Assembly: GCF_001942345.1 (NCBI RefSeq)
Contig: NZ_MKKI01000011.1
Span: 186,001-250,000, forward strand
Reading direction: 5' to 3'
From: Corynebacterium sp. CNJ-954
GTDB taxonomy: Bacteria; Actinomycetota; Actinomycetes; Mycobacteriales; Mycobacteriaceae
DNA length: 64,000 nt
A program made the translations under genes and the position numbers. This document shows positions 1 to 9,294 of this stretch, one piece after another; position 1 is the first letter of the stretch, and each line of letters begins with the position of its first letter. The notes under the pieces were generated by a model, which saw nothing but the letters and a program-made list of their open reading frames with translations, ran no database searches and was not told the DNA's origin.

Positions 1-350
1 AGCAACGCCCCCGGAAGCACCGCGACCATCGTGACCGTGAGGACCTGGGCCATCACGACGGTGAATGCAGCGACACCTGACATGCCCACCAGCTTCCATC
101 TGGCATAGGCGCGTCGACGCTCATTCACGACGAGTCCGGTGACGGACGTGGTCGCACTGACCGTGCCGATGAGCGCAAGGCCGAGAAGAGTGCCTCCGAC
201 CTCCGCAGCGCCTTGTTCACCGTCAATGAGGAACGCCAACGAGTACGCGGTAGCCGCTCCCGCGGCCGTCAACGTGACCGCCACAGCGAACCAGGAGTAC
301 CGGGTCGCACGGATATCGGACCACGCGGTCGTCAGGATGGCGCCGAGCAT
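1..350 (-). CDS. FtsX-like ABC transporter permease, N-terminal part
   Basis: Translating the minus strand from the ATG at 350 gives an open frame that runs off the window edge, so only about 116 N-terminal residues are visible. They begin MLGAILTTAWSDIRATRYSW and contain three hydrophobic segments, a charged RRRAYARWKLVGMSG patch after the second, as in permeases of the FtsX/MacB type. The ATG overlaps the TGA of the upstream ATPase gene (ATGA), so the two are translationally coupled and form one exporter. The substrate cannot be seen. The adjacent sensor kinase/response regulator pair suggests a cell-envelope stress or antimicrobial-peptide exporter, which is inference. Confidence 0.75.
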   Translation of the reverse strand, partial: MLGAILTTAWSDIRATRYSWFAVAVTLTAAGAATAYSLAFLIDGEQGAAEVGGTLLGLALIGTVSATTSVTGLVVNERRRAYARWKLVGMSGVAAFTVVMAQVLTVTMVAVLPGAL

Positions 351-967
351 CAGGACCTGATCCGGGTGGTCGAACCGTTGACCACGTCCACCGTGCGGTC
401 GACAATCCGCAGGTTGTCCCGCTGATGTGACACCATCACGACAGTCGCGCCGGAGTCGGCTACGGCGCGCAGACTCTGCAGCACCACTGACGTACTTGCC
501 GGATCCAGCGCAGCCGTCGGTTCATCAGCGAAGACATAGGGAACCTCCGCAATCAGAACCCGGGCAACCGCCACCCTCTGCTGTTGGCCTCCCGACAACT
601 GGTGAGGAAGGTGCCGTTGCAGGCCGTCGATGCCGAGCCTGCCGAAGACGGCGTCCACGTCCTTCTTCCGCGCTCTTTTCCCCACAAGGCGTCGCGTGAG
701 CAGTGCATTGTCACGGGCGTTCATGGAGTCGAGCAGATTGTAGTCCTGGAAGATGAAGCTCCGTGTCCGTCTCCCGGGGGAGGAAACCACGCCGGAGGTG
801 AGCCGTTCCAGCCCCGCCATCATGTTCAACAGCGTGGTCTTCCCTGCGCCAGACGGCCCGAGGAGTGCCGTGACCTCACCGGCCCTCGCTGTGACCGACA
901 GTCGGTCGATGACGGTCCGGGAACCGAAACGTTTGGTCAACTCAGTGCATGTTATGTGATTGTCCAT
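350..967 (-). CDS. ABC transporter ATP-binding protein
   Basis: About 205 residues, a normal length for a stand-alone ATPase. Visible motifs in order: Walker A GPSGAGKTT (near residue 38), Q-loop FQDYNL, signature LSGGQQQRVAVAR (near 125), Walker B YVFADEPTAALD and an H-loop histidine in VMVSHQRD. This is the LolD/MacB-type class that pairs with FtsX-like permeases, and the permease overlaps its 3' end. I chose the ATG at 967; a GTG two codons upstream is the alternative. The gene diverges from the histidine kinase at 1078, so the roughly 110-bp gap must hold both promoters. Confidence 0.9.
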   Translation of the reverse strand: MDNHITCTELTKRFGSRTVIDRLSVTARAGEVTALLGPSGAGKTTLLNMMAGLERLTSGVVSSPGRRTRSFIFQDYNLLDSMNARDNALLTRRLVGKRARKKDVDAVFGRLGIDGLQRHLPHQLSGGQQQRVAVARVLIAEVPYVFADEPTAALDPASTSVVLQSLRAVADSGATVVMVSHQRDNLRIVDRTVDVVNGSTTRIRS

Positions 968-1077
968 GACCACCTATCCCAGCCTCTCGGGCGCGACTCA
1001 CCCATGGCCCAGGCCCCCGGGAAAAGGTGGAGTCAGCTCTACCGCAGGGTGTCCGGGACACGGGTTACAGTCGAGGG

Positions 1078-2313
1078 GTGACCACGACGCCGATGACAGC
1101 CGACCCACCACGACAGTTCTGGCCGGGTGGTTTCAGCATTCGTCCCTGGAGGTTTCTGGTCGGCCAACCTGTATGGAGGGCATTCGGGTGGACACTGTGT
1201 CTTGCGGTGGCCTTCATCCCGGCCCTTGTGGCGACGGTGATCCTTCTGCCCTGGCTGCCGCTGAGCGCCAGAGTGGCGGACCTGACCGGACGGCTCGCCG
1301 CCCGGTGGATGAAGGTCCAGGTACCGCGACGACGGGCGAACCGCTGGTTCGACTGGCCGCAGGCGATGGAGTTACTTGCGCAGTTACTTCTCGCGTTCGC
1401 AGCCTTCGCCCTGGTGGTCGCGTTGGGCACCGTCACGGTCTTCCTCGCGATGATCCCGTTCTTCTACCGCGACTCGGTCGGAGGAGAACTCTCGTTCGGG
1501 TTCTGGGAGACCAGCTGGGCACCCGCTGTCTTCACTGTGTGTTGGATCCTGACCGTCTGCGGTGCCCTGCTGCTCCTCTATGCCTCGTGGCTGATCACCG
1601 GCTGCTCTGTCGCGTCCGCCGTCCTGTCCAACACCACGGCGTCGGAAGAAGTTGCTGAGCTCGCCCGCTCCCGCGCGGTCCTGGCTGATGCGTTCACCGG
1701 TGAGCGACACCGGATCGAACGGGAACTCCACGACGGCCCGCAACAGTACCTGACGGCACTGCAACTCAATGTCGCCACTGTCGAACTGACGGCGAGAAGC
1801 GGTGGAGACATCACCGGCGAGTTGGAGAACATCAAGGTCAACGCCAGGCGGGCGCTCGATGCACTCCGGACGACGGTCCGGGGAATCTATCCGCAGGTGC
1901 TGGCCGACAAGGGTCTGTATGAAGCGCTGCAGGAACTCATCGCCCACTCCGGCATCGAGGGTGAGGTTGTCGACCTGCGGGATGCTGCGGCTGAACATCT
2001 CACGGACACCTCTGCCCTCCTGCTCTACCACTGTTCCGCCGAAGGGATGACGAATGCGGTACGGCACGCAGGTGCCGACGCGCTACGGATCAGTCTGAAG
2101 AACGAGCGGGACTGCACGGTACTCACCCTCGACGACAACGGCGCCGGACTCGGTGACGGTTCTTCCCCTGCCCGCACCGGAGACCCCGGTGGTACAGGTG
2201 GTACCGGTCTAGCCGGTCTCCGGGAACGGGCTGCCGCCCTCGGAGGAACCGTGACACTCACACCGTCCCCTGCGGACACCTGGACAACCCGACTGGAGAT
2301 GACACTGCCATGA
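1078..2313 (+). CDS. Sensor histidine kinase (NarL/DesK-type, HisKA_3)
   Basis: Around 411 residues. The N-terminal half has four predicted transmembrane segments. The HisKA_3 box is ERHRIERELHDGPQQ, with the phosphorylated His in ELHDG, followed by an ATPase domain with N-box (AEGMTNAVRHAG) and G-boxes (DDNGAGLG, GGTGLAGLRERA). Such kinases sense an envelope signal and phosphorylate a LuxR-type regulator, here encoded immediately downstream with an ATGA overlap. I chose GTG 1078; a TACAGT hexamer ends 7 bp before it, so the mRNA may be leaderless. ATG 1093 is an alternative. Probable target: the divergent ABC exporter (inference). Confidence 0.9.
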   Translation: MTTTPMTADPPRQFWPGGFSIRPWRFLVGQPVWRAFGWTLCLAVAFIPALVATVILLPWLPLSARVADLTGRLAARWMKVQVPRRRANRWFDWPQAMELLAQLLLAFAAFALVVALGTVTVFLAMIPFFYRDSVGGELSFGFWETSWAPAVFTVCWILTVCGALLLLYASWLITGCSVASAVLSNTTASEEVAELARSRAVLADAFTGERHRIERELHDGPQQYLTALQLNVATVELTARSGGDITGELENIKVNARRALDALRTTVRGIYPQVLADKGLYEALQELIAHSGIEGEVVDLRDAAAEHLTDTSALLLYHCSAEGMTNAVRHAGADALRISLKNERDCTVLTLDDNGAGLGDGSSPARTGDPGGTGGTGLAGLRERAAALGGTVTLTPSPADTWTTRLEMTLP

Positions 2314-2957
2314 ACATCCTGCTCGCTGAAGACACGTCCCTGCTCCGGGAAGGCCTGGCGGGCCTGCTTCGTGCCGCCGGTCACCAGGTTACTGCCGTGG
2401 CAGACGCCGATGCCCTGATCAGAGAGGCCCGTGACAGGCGGCCCGACCTCATCGTCAGTGATGTCCGGATGCCACCGACGATGTCGGACGACGGACTCGC
2501 CGCCGTCCACCGGCTCCGTGAAGAGTTGACGGAGTCCGGCGGCATGCTGCCGGCGGTGATGCTCTCGCAGTATGTCGCAGCGGCCTATCTCGATGACCTG
2601 CTGGACCACGGAGGCTTCGGTTACCTGCTCAAGGAACGCGTCGCCGATGTCAATGACTTCCTCACGGCGATCGCGAGTGTCGCCGAAGGTGGCACCGTCG
2701 TCGATCCGGAGGTGGTCAAGGCTCTGGTGAGTGCGCGGCACAGCGGAATCGAGGATCTCACGGACCGTGAACGTGAAGTCCTCGAGCACATGGCCGCCGG
2801 GGACTCGAACACTCAGATCGGTGAGAAACTCTTCCTCTCCGCCGGTGCGGTCAGCAAGCACGTCGCCAACGTCTTCATGAAGTTGGGCATGGCGCCCTCG
2901 GACGAGAACCGCCGGGTCCGCGCCGTCCTGACGTGGCTGCGGCATTCCGGGCGCTGA
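2310..2957 (+). CDS. LuxR/NarL-family response regulator
   Basis: A 215-residue two-domain regulator. The receiver domain has acidic residues near the N-terminus (LLAEDTSLLREGL) and the phospho-acceptor Asp in DLIVSDVRMPP; the Lys is in YLLKERV. The C-terminal HTH_LuxR reads LTDREREVLEHMAAGDSNTQIGEKL..., with the recognition helix in AGAVSKHVANVFMKL. It overlaps the kinase gene by 4 bp, so it is the cognate partner. It ends 36 bp before the convergent leuB stop. No separate terminator is clear there. Confidence 0.92.
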   Translation: MNILLAEDTSLLREGLAGLLRAAGHQVTAVADADALIREARDRRPDLIVSDVRMPPTMSDDGLAAVHRLREELTESGGMLPAVMLSQYVAAAYLDDLLDHGGFGYLLKERVADVNDFLTAIASVAEGGTVVDPEVVKALVSARHSGIEDLTDREREVLEHMAAGDSNTQIGEKLFLSAGAVSKHVANVFMKLGMAPSDENRRVRAVLTWLRHSGR

Positions 2958-2993
2958 CCCCCGGCTGCTTGCTCGGCAGCCGTGTCCGGGTGT

Positions 2994-4043
2994 CTACCGG
3001 ACCGCGGCTGCCACCCGGTCGCCCACGTCGACGGTGCGCACCGGGGAGCCGTCACGCGAGCCCGCCTCCGCGAGGACCGCGGCCTCGATCGCATCGGCCT
3101 GGGTGTTCCGCAGTTCCGCGTTCTCGCCCTCGTCCCCGGCCAGGTGCCGCAGGAGAAGCGCGACCGACAGAATCGCCGCACAGGGATCAGCGATCCCCTG
3201 CCCTGCGATGTCCGGCGCGGACCCGTGCACCGGCTCGAACATCGACGGGCTCCGTCGCGACGGGTCGATGTTTCCGGAGGCAGCCAGACCGATACCGCCG
3301 GTGACCGCGCCCGCCAGGTCGGTGAGGATGTCGCCGAAGAGATTGTCGGTGACGATGACATCGAAACGACCCGGATCAGTGACCATGTAGATCGTGGCCG
3401 CATCGATGTGGCAGTAATCGACCGTCACGTCCGGGAACTCTGCGCCCACGGTCTCCACTGCACGGGCCCACAGACCACCTGCGTTGACCAGGACATTTGT
3501 CTTGTGGACCAGGGTCAGTCTGCGCGACCGCTCCTGAGCCCTGCCGAAGGCGTCACGCACGACACGCTCCACCCCGTACCAGGTGTTCTGGCTGACTTCG
3601 CTGGCCACCTCGTGGTCGGTTCCCACCCGCAGCGTTCCACCGTTACCGCAGTACAACCCCTCGGTTCCTTCCCGGACAACCACGAAATCGATCTCACCGG
3701 GATGCGTCAGCGGGGACGACGATCCCGGGTAGAGCTTCGCCGGACGCAGGTTGACGGCGTGATCGAGGGTGAAACGTAGCGGCAGCAGCAACCCGCGTTC
3801 CAGCACCCCGGCAGGCACCGTGCGCGGATCCCCGATGGCTCCGAGGAGGATCGCATCGTGTTCGCGCAGTGAGGAGAGGTCGGCGTCTGTGAGCAGCTCA
3901 CCGTTGCGGAGGTAGCGGCGGGCCCCGAGGTCGAAGTCCGTGACCTCGACGGTTTCATCACCGGTTACGGCCTCCAGGACCTTGAGTGCTTCGGCAGTGA
4001 CTTCGGTGCCGATTCCGTCTCCGGCAATGACCGCGAGTTTCAT
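2994..4043 (-). CDS. leuB: 3-isopropylmalate dehydrogenase
   Basis: A 349-residue cytosolic enzyme of leucine synthesis; it oxidatively decarboxylates 3-isopropylmalate with NAD+. The N-terminus [15 protein letters not shown] is the family start. [12 protein letters not shown], the catalytic Tyr, VHKTNVLV and [11 protein letters not shown] (metal-binding Asp) follow, and [18 protein letters not shown] closes the active site. Length is normal for the family. The open frame continues upstream, but the ATG at 4043 fits the family start. It lies near serA and ilvC, as in other corynebacteria. Confidence 0.96.
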   Translation of the reverse strand: MKLAVIAGDGIGTEVTAEALKVLEAVTGDETVEVTDFDLGARRYLRNGELLTDADLSSLREHDAILLGAIGDPRTVPAGVLERGLLLPLRFTLDHAVNLRPAKLYPGSSSPLTHPGEIDFVVVREGTEGLYCGNGGTLRVGTDHEVASEVSQNTWYGVERVVRDAFGRAQERSRRLTLVHKTNVLVNAGGLWARAVETVGAEFPDVTVDYCHIDAATIYMVTDPGRFDVIVTDNLFGDILTDLAGAVTGGIGLAASGNIDPSRRSPSMFEPVHGSAPDIAGQGIADPCAAILSVALLLRHLAGDEGENAELRNTQADAIEAAVLAEAGSRDGSPVRTVDVGDRVAAAVR

Positions 4044-4194
4044 TCTGTGGACCCTTTCTCGCTTCTTTGTCTCACATCGTTGGAAATTCTCGGTCAGAAT
4101 ACCACGCCACCGGACCCGTCTTACGCCCCTCCCGGAAGCCGCGGCGCTACACTCTACTTTCATCCTACGAAACTTCTCCCGGAAGGCTCCGGCC

Positions 4195-5523
4195 TTGACA
4201 ACTTCCTCTGGCACTCCTGTCGTCACTCCTCCGACCGCCCAGGACTCATCCCTCGTCCCCGCCCGGCGGCTCGGCGGACGGACTGTGCTGACCCTCGCGC
4301 TGATCGCGGTGGTGGCCCTCGTGGCCTACCGTGAGACGCGCCCGGTGGTCTTCGGACGTGCACTGGACCTCTACAAGGTACCGACCGACTTCATGGTCTA
4401 CTTCCGTGCCGGTGAAGCTCTCGCCCACCACGGCAACATCTACGACGGTCCGCTCTACGGCCCGCTCCCGTTCACCTATCCCCCGTTCGCCGGCACGCTC
4501 TTCCGTGGCCTCGCCGTCGCACCTGCTGAGATGTCCGCGACGTTCTGGCAGCTCGCCTGTGTCGGCGCGCTGGTCTGTGTCATTCTCGGCACGCTGGTCC
4601 GTCGCGGCTACCGGCTTGACGCCGGAACGGTGGCGTTGGGGACGGCCGCAGCTCTCGCCGCGCTAGCGTTGTCGCCGGTCAGGGACAGCTTCTTCTACGG
4701 CCAGATCAACATGCTGCTGATGCTGCTGGTCTCCCTGGACTTCCTCCGCACCCGGGACCGTCTCACCGGGATCGGGGTGGGGATCGCCGCGGGACTGAAG
4801 CTGACACCGGCGTTCTTCATCCTGGTCTTCCTGATGCAGCGGAGGTGGCGGGACGCCGTCACCGCGTCCGTCACATTTCTCGTCACCGTGGTCATCGGGC
4901 TCGTCACCGTCCCGGACGCCATGCGCTTCTGGACATCCGCGATATTCGATTCCACCCGGATCGGCAGTGACACCGTCTCCGCGTCCCAGTCCCTGAAAGG
5001 CTTCACGGAGCGGACGTTCGACGGAAGTTCACTCGGCACTGTCGTATGGCTGATCTCCTGCCTGGTCGTGGTCGTCCTGTTGTACGCCGCCGTTCGGTGG
5101 GCGACACGGCACGACAACCAGCCGTTGGTCATGGCGTTAGGTGGGATCACCGCATGTCTCGTCTCACCGTTCTCCTGGCACCACCACTGGGTGTGGCTCG
5201 TCCCCCTGGTCGTGTGCCTCGTGGATCTGGGTGTACGGTCCGCCCACCCCTCGCCCGGCACCCCTGTACGTTCCTGGGTTGTCGTCCAGGCCACGACAGC
5301 CGTGGCGCTTGTGGTGGTCTACGTGGCGATGATCCCCTTTGTCAGCCACCAGATCTCCGTGCACTGGTCATTCATCGGCCAGCAGAACATGTCCGCCCCC
5401 TTGAACAGTATGTGGGTGCTCTGGGGGTTCCTCATCGTGGCGGCGTTCGCCACGGTGAGCCTCGTCGAACGGCGACGATCCTCCACCCCCGACTCCCCCG
5501 ACACCCCCGACACCACGGACTGA
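4195..5523 (+). CDS. GT87-family polyprenyl-phosphate mannosyltransferase-like membrane protein
   Basis: About 442 residues with roughly ten hydrophobic segments. After the first segment comes [19 protein letters not shown], with the Asp-Phe acidic loop typical of GT-C/GT87 enzymes, then [16 protein letters not shown]. The family uses polyprenyl-phosphate-mannose to extend lipomannan/lipoarabinomannan in mycolata, so an envelope role is likely. The C-terminal tail is a Pro/Asp/Thr repeat. Start is uncertain: the long open frame overlaps leuB antisense, so I place the start at TTG 4195, 9 bp after a GGAAGG box. Divergent from leuB. Confidence 0.75.
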   Translation: MTTSSGTPVVTPPTAQDSSLVPARRLGGRTVLTLALIAVVALVAYRETRPVVFGRALDLYKVPTDFMVYFRAGEALAHHGNIYDGPLYGPLPFTYPPFAGTLFRGLAVAPAEMSATFWQLACVGALVCVILGTLVRRGYRLDAGTVALGTAAALAALALSPVRDSFFYGQINMLLMLLVSLDFLRTRDRLTGIGVGIAAGLKLTPAFFILVFLMQRRWRDAVTASVTFLVTVVIGLVTVPDAMRFWTSAIFDSTRIGSDTVSASQSLKGFTERTFDGSSLGTVVWLISCLVVVVLLYAAVRWATRHDNQPLVMALGGITACLVSPFSWHHHWVWLVPLVVCLVDLGVRSAHPSPGTPVRSWVVVQATTAVALVVVYVAMIPFVSHQISVHWSFIGQQNMSAPLNSMWVLWGFLIVAAFATVSLVERRRSSTPDSPDTPDTTD

Positions 5524-5529
5524 CCCCGG

Positions 5530-6750
5530 TCAGACAGCCTCCGGGCCATGGGCTTCGACGTGGTTCCTGGAAGCGAGCATCACGATGACAGCGACAACGG
5601 CGACCACCGCGGCGACGTAGTACGGCACCGAGACTCCGACTCCCTCGCCCATCTTGGTGGCGGTGAAGGGAGCGATGACTCCCCCCATCCACCGGACGAA
5701 GTTGTAACCTGCCGACGCCACCGGCTGCGGGGCGTCCGACACGCTCATGGCCATCTCGGTGTACATCGTGTTGTTGATCCCCAGCAGCGCACCGGAGACG
5801 ACGACGAGCACCACCACGACCGGGGTGGTGTCATGGAACACTCCGAGAAGCACGTAGATCAACAGTAGTCCGACCAACGTGGCCATGGTGGTGTTCGCCG
5901 CGCCGATACGGTTCTGGATGAGCGGGGCGATGAACACGGAGAACACTGCCAGGCAGCAGCCCCACCCGAAGAACACCGCGCCGATGCCGATCTCGCCGAA
6001 CCCCAGGATGAACGGTGTGTAGGCCAGCACCGTGAAGAACCCGAAGTTGTAGAACAGGGCGGAGAACGAGACACCGAAGAGACCACGGTGCTTGAGGGCC
6101 TTCAGGGGCGCCGTGAGACTGGTCTTCTGTGCCGGCGGCGGCGTCGCAGGCAGCTTGAACAGCAGGACGACCAGGGCGATGAGCATCAGTGCGGCCGTAC
6201 CGAAGAACGGGCCCCTCCAGTTCAGCGAACCGAGGGCCGCCCCCAGCAGCGGCCCGGCCGCCATACCGAGTCCGAGCGCCGCCTCGTAGAGGATGATGGC
6301 GACCGCCCGTCCGCCGCTGGCCACGGACACGATCACGGCCAGCGCCGTGGCCACGAAGAGTGCGTTGCCCAGGCCCCACCCGGCACGGTAGCCGACGAGT
6401 TCGCCGACGCTGTTCGAGGTGCCGGCGAGTCCGGCGAAGATGACGATGAGGGCGAGTCCGGACAGCAGCGTCTTCTTGCCGCCGATGCGGCTGGAGACGG
6501 CGCCGGTGACCAGCATCATCACGGCAGTGACGGCGAAGTAGCTGGTGAACAGCAGGGAGACCTCTGACGCCCCCGCGTCGAGGTTTTCTGCGATGGCGGG
6601 GAGAATCGGGTCAACAAGCCCGATGCCCATGAAGGCGAAGACACACGCCAGGGCGGTGGCCCACACCGCGACAGGCTGTCGCATCATTGACGTCTTCTCT
6701 GACTCGAGTGTCGCGCCGTTGAGCGTGGCCTCCTGGGTGTCCTGTCTCAT
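5530..6750 (-). CDS. MFS efflux transporter
   Basis: A 406-residue major-facilitator protein with about 12 hydrophobic segments. The DPILPAIAENLDAGASEVSLLFTSYF region is the N-terminal part of the DHA1 drug:H+ antiporter type, and SRIGGKKTLLSG is the loop 2-3 motif. Its GTG/ATG start overlaps the stop of the upstream MarR gene by 4 bp, so both are one transcript. Export of a drug or metabolite under MarR control is likely; the substrate is not visible. Convergent with the GT87 gene, with only 6 bp between the stops. Confidence 0.88.
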   Translation of the reverse strand: MRQDTQEATLNGATLESEKTSMMRQPVAVWATALACVFAFMGIGLVDPILPAIAENLDAGASEVSLLFTSYFAVTAVMMLVTGAVSSRIGGKKTLLSGLALIVIFAGLAGTSNSVGELVGYRAGWGLGNALFVATALAVIVSVASGGRAVAIILYEAALGLGMAAGPLLGAALGSLNWRGPFFGTAALMLIALVVLLFKLPATPPPAQKTSLTAPLKALKHRGLFGVSFSALFYNFGFFTVLAYTPFILGFGEIGIGAVFFGWGCCLAVFSVFIAPLIQNRIGAANTTMATLVGLLLIYVLLGVFHDTTPVVVVLVVVSGALLGINNTMYTEMAMSVSDAPQPVASAGYNFVRWMGGVIAPFTATKMGEGVGVSVPYYVAAVVAVVAVIVMLASRNHVEAHGPEAV

Positions 6751-7283
6751 TCGCGGTCGTGCCTTTCCATGTTTCTCGGAGTGTCGTTCTTCGTCGTGTC
6801 TTCGCTGACCCGGCGGATGTACGCGCTGGCGAAAGTCGTCAGCGGTTCCAGTGCGTCGGCAATGCGTCGCCGCCCGTCCTCGTCGAGCAGGTCGAAATGT
6901 TCAGACAGCGCCCTGTTTCGCAGGTCGTTGTCCCGTGTCCGCGTGGACCGTCCTTCATCCGTGATCTCGACCAGTGTGACCCGGGCGTCCCGGGGACTGC
7001 GCACCCGCCGGACGACGCCGTTGCGTTCCAGCTTGTCGATCTGCTGGGTCATGCCGGGCTGGGTCATGCCGTTGATGCGGGCGAGAAGACCGATGGAGTG
7101 CGGTTCCTCGGTCAGCGTGTTGAGGATGCCCAACTGGGTGAGCGTCAGGCTCCCCCGGTGGTCGAGCAACCGCGCCATGTGCAGACCCTCCCGTAACGCG
7201 TCACGGAATTCGTGGGCAAGTTGGTTGTCCTCGTCCGTCGGGACGTGGGCCGGAGTGTGGTTGGCAGCATTGTTGTCAGTCAC
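6747..7283 (-). CDS. MarR-family transcriptional regulator
   Basis: 178 residues. The winged helix-turn-helix is visible as LTLTQLGILNTLTEEPHSIGLLARINGMTQPGMTQQIDKLERNGVVRRVRSPRDARVTLVEITDEG, including the wing with the conserved D-x-R. It begins with GTG at 7283; a TACACT hexamer about 8 bp upstream suggests a nearly leaderless mRNA. Directly upstream lies an inverted repeat, so autoregulation of the marR-MFS operon is likely. Confidence 0.9.
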   Translation of the reverse strand: MTDNNAANHTPAHVPTDEDNQLAHEFRDALREGLHMARLLDHRGSLTLTQLGILNTLTEEPHSIGLLARINGMTQPGMTQQIDKLERNGVVRRVRSPRDARVTLVEITDEGRSTRTRDNDLRNRALSEHFDLLDEDGRRRIADALEPLTTFASAYIRRVSEDTTKNDTPRNMERHDRE

Positions 7284-7301
7284 GGGACACAGTGTAAACC
7301 A

Positions 7302-7321
7302 TAAGGTAGTTATTCACCTAA
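7302..7321. promoter_or_regulatory. Candidate MarR operator (TAAGGT-N8-ACCTAA)
   Basis: An imperfect inverted repeat with half-sites TAAGGT and ACCTAA sits 19 bp upstream of the marR start and just upstream of its TACACT -10-like hexamer. The position fits a self-repression operator. Binding is inferred. Confidence 0.45.
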
Positions 7322-7389
7322 CCGTCCCCCCGTTACTTACCCCCGGTAGATTCTGCACTCAGGTCACACATCTCCACACATACGCCAAT

Positions 7390-7419
7390 CCCCCGGACCT
7401 CTCACAGAAGGTCCGGGGG
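7390..7419 (-). terminator. serA transcription terminator
   Basis: A perfect 10-bp stem (CCCCCGGACC / GGTCCGGGGG) with a 10-nt loop lies 25 bp beyond the serA stop. There is no clear U-run, so it may act by stem strength or serve as a boundary for both directions. Confidence 0.7.
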
Positions 7420-7443
7420 CGACTACTACTCCAGAGAATCCGT

Positions 7444-9039
7444 TTAGCTCAGGTCAAGCAGCACAGCGCGGGAAGCAGACAAGGAATCGGCGATCTGGTC
7501 CTGCAGCTCGTGCGGAATCTCCTTCTCGACGCGCAGCACCAGCGTCGCCGAACCCTGGTCCGCATCCTGGGTCAGGGCAGCTGCGTCGATGTTGATGCCG
7601 GCGCGTCCCAGGAACGTCCCGACGGTGCCCAGTGCGCCCGGCTGGTCGGTGTAGTTGAGGAACAGGTTCAGCCCCTGGGCACGCAGGTCCAGGCCACGGC
7701 CATTGATCCGGACGATCTTGTCCACACGCTCAAGTCCGGTCAGCGCACCGATGACGGACACCGCTGTACCGTCGCCGGTGACGACAGTGACTTCGAGGAC
7801 CGAACGGTGGGTCACCGACTCGTCAGCGGTGGTGACCGTGAGGTTCACCCCCCTCTCCGAGGCGATCTGCGGGGTGTTGACGAAAGTGACCTGCTCGTCA
7901 ACCACACCGGAGAAGACCCCGCGCAGGGCAGACAACCCGAGCGCATCGACGTTCTCGGAGGACAACTCACCACGCGCCTCGACATTCACGGAGGTGACGG
8001 CATCGTCCAACAGACCTGAGGCAACCTTGCCGAGCTTGGTCGCCAGGCCGAGCCAGAGCGCAACTTCCTCACTGACCTTGCCGCCGGTGACGTTGACGGC
8101 GTCAGGCACGAAGTCGCCGGCCAGCGCCTTCAGCACCGAGGCGGCGACATCGGTGCCCGCACGGTCCTGGGCCTCCACCGTGGAGGCGCCCAGGTGCGGG
8201 GTCACGACGACCTCGTCGAGCTCGAAGAGCGGCGAATCAGTGCAGGGCTCGGACGAGTACACGTCGAAACCGGCACCCCGGACCGGCCCACTCTTGATGG
8301 CGTCGGCCAGCGCTTGTTCGTCGACGAGACCGCCACGGGCAGCGTTGATGATGATCTGCCCTTCCTTTGCCTTGGCGAGCAGCTCGGCATTGAACATGCC
8401 GGCGGTCTCCTTGGTCTTGGGCAGATGAATCGTCACGAAGTCAGACCGGCCCACAAGCTCGTCGAGCTCGACAAGCTCCACACCGAGCTGCGCGGCGCGT
8501 GCCGGGTTGGCGTAGGGATCGTACGCGACGATATCGGTCTCGAAAGCCGCGAGACGCTGGGCGAAGAGCTGCCCGATGTGACCGAAACCGACGATGCCGA
8601 CGGTCTTACCGAAGATCTCGACGCCCTGGAAGGAGGACCGCTTCCACTCGTGCTCACGCAGCGTGCGGTCCGCCGCAGGAATCTGACGTGCCGTGGAGAG
8701 CAACAGGGAAATCGCATGTTCACAGGCGGAGTGAATGTTGGACGTCGGCGCATTGGCAACCATCACGCCCTTGGCGGTGGCGGCGTCGATGTCGACGTTG
8801 TCCAGGCCCACTCCGGCACGACCCACGATCTGCAGATTCTGGGCGGCCTCAAGTACCTCCGCATCAACAGTGGTGGCCGAGCGGACCAGAAGTGCGTCAA
8901 CGTCCTTGACTGCCTCCAGCAGTTCGGGGCGGTTCGGACCGTCGACCCAACGGACCTCGACGGAGTCCCCCAGCGCATCCACGGTGGACTGGGCGAGTTT
9001 GTCGGCGATGAGAACGACGGGACGGGAATTCTGACTCAC
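7444..9039 (-). CDS. serA: D-3-phosphoglycerate dehydrogenase
   Basis: A 531-residue enzyme that starts serine synthesis by oxidising 3-phosphoglycerate with NAD+. It is the long actinobacterial form: substrate/nucleotide domains with GVGLDNVDIDAATAKGV, the Rossmann GFGHIGQLFAQRL, catalytic Arg in NAARGGLVDE and the His in TPHLGAST, then an intervening ASB domain (about 320-450) and a C-terminal ACT domain (LNLFLNYTDQPGALGTVGTFLG) that binds serine. GTG at 9039 fits the family start and has GGAG 5 bp upstream; the frame remains open further upstream. Confidence 0.97.
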   Translation of the reverse strand: MSQNSRPVVLIADKLAQSTVDALGDSVEVRWVDGPNRPELLEAVKDVDALLVRSATTVDAEVLEAAQNLQIVGRAGVGLDNVDIDAATAKGVMVANAPTSNIHSACEHAISLLLSTARQIPAADRTLREHEWKRSSFQGVEIFGKTVGIVGFGHIGQLFAQRLAAFETDIVAYDPYANPARAAQLGVELVELDELVGRSDFVTIHLPKTKETAGMFNAELLAKAKEGQIIINAARGGLVDEQALADAIKSGPVRGAGFDVYSSEPCTDSPLFELDEVVVTPHLGASTVEAQDRAGTDVAASVLKALAGDFVPDAVNVTGGKVSEEVALWLGLATKLGKVASGLLDDAVTSVNVEARGELSSENVDALGLSALRGVFSGVVDEQVTFVNTPQIASERGVNLTVTTADESVTHRSVLEVTVVTGDGTAVSVIGALTGLERVDKIVRINGRGLDLRAQGLNLFLNYTDQPGALGTVGTFLGRAGINIDAAALTQDADQGSATLVLRVEKEIPHELQDQIADSLSASRAVLLDLS

Positions 9040-9294
9040 GGATACTCCTGACGGATGTGCATGTCCCGACCCCTCCGGCACGACCGCGTCGGAAAGGTCA
9101 GGGCCCACGCCTGACTCCCCACACCGATAAGCCCAGGGGTGACGTGCGACATGGACAGCTTAGTACGTCTTTGCCCGTCACGTTCGTGAACCCCCGACAT
9201 CGTGACCACGACTACCCCGAGCAGGCGTTGTGACAGGGACCATCTCACACTGCCATACTGTGTTGGTTCACCTATCTTTCTTGAGGAGACCCAC

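Noticed and set aside
3940..4194. N-terminal extension of the GT87 protein
   Set aside because: It would run antisense through leuB; the membrane protein begins sensibly near 4195.
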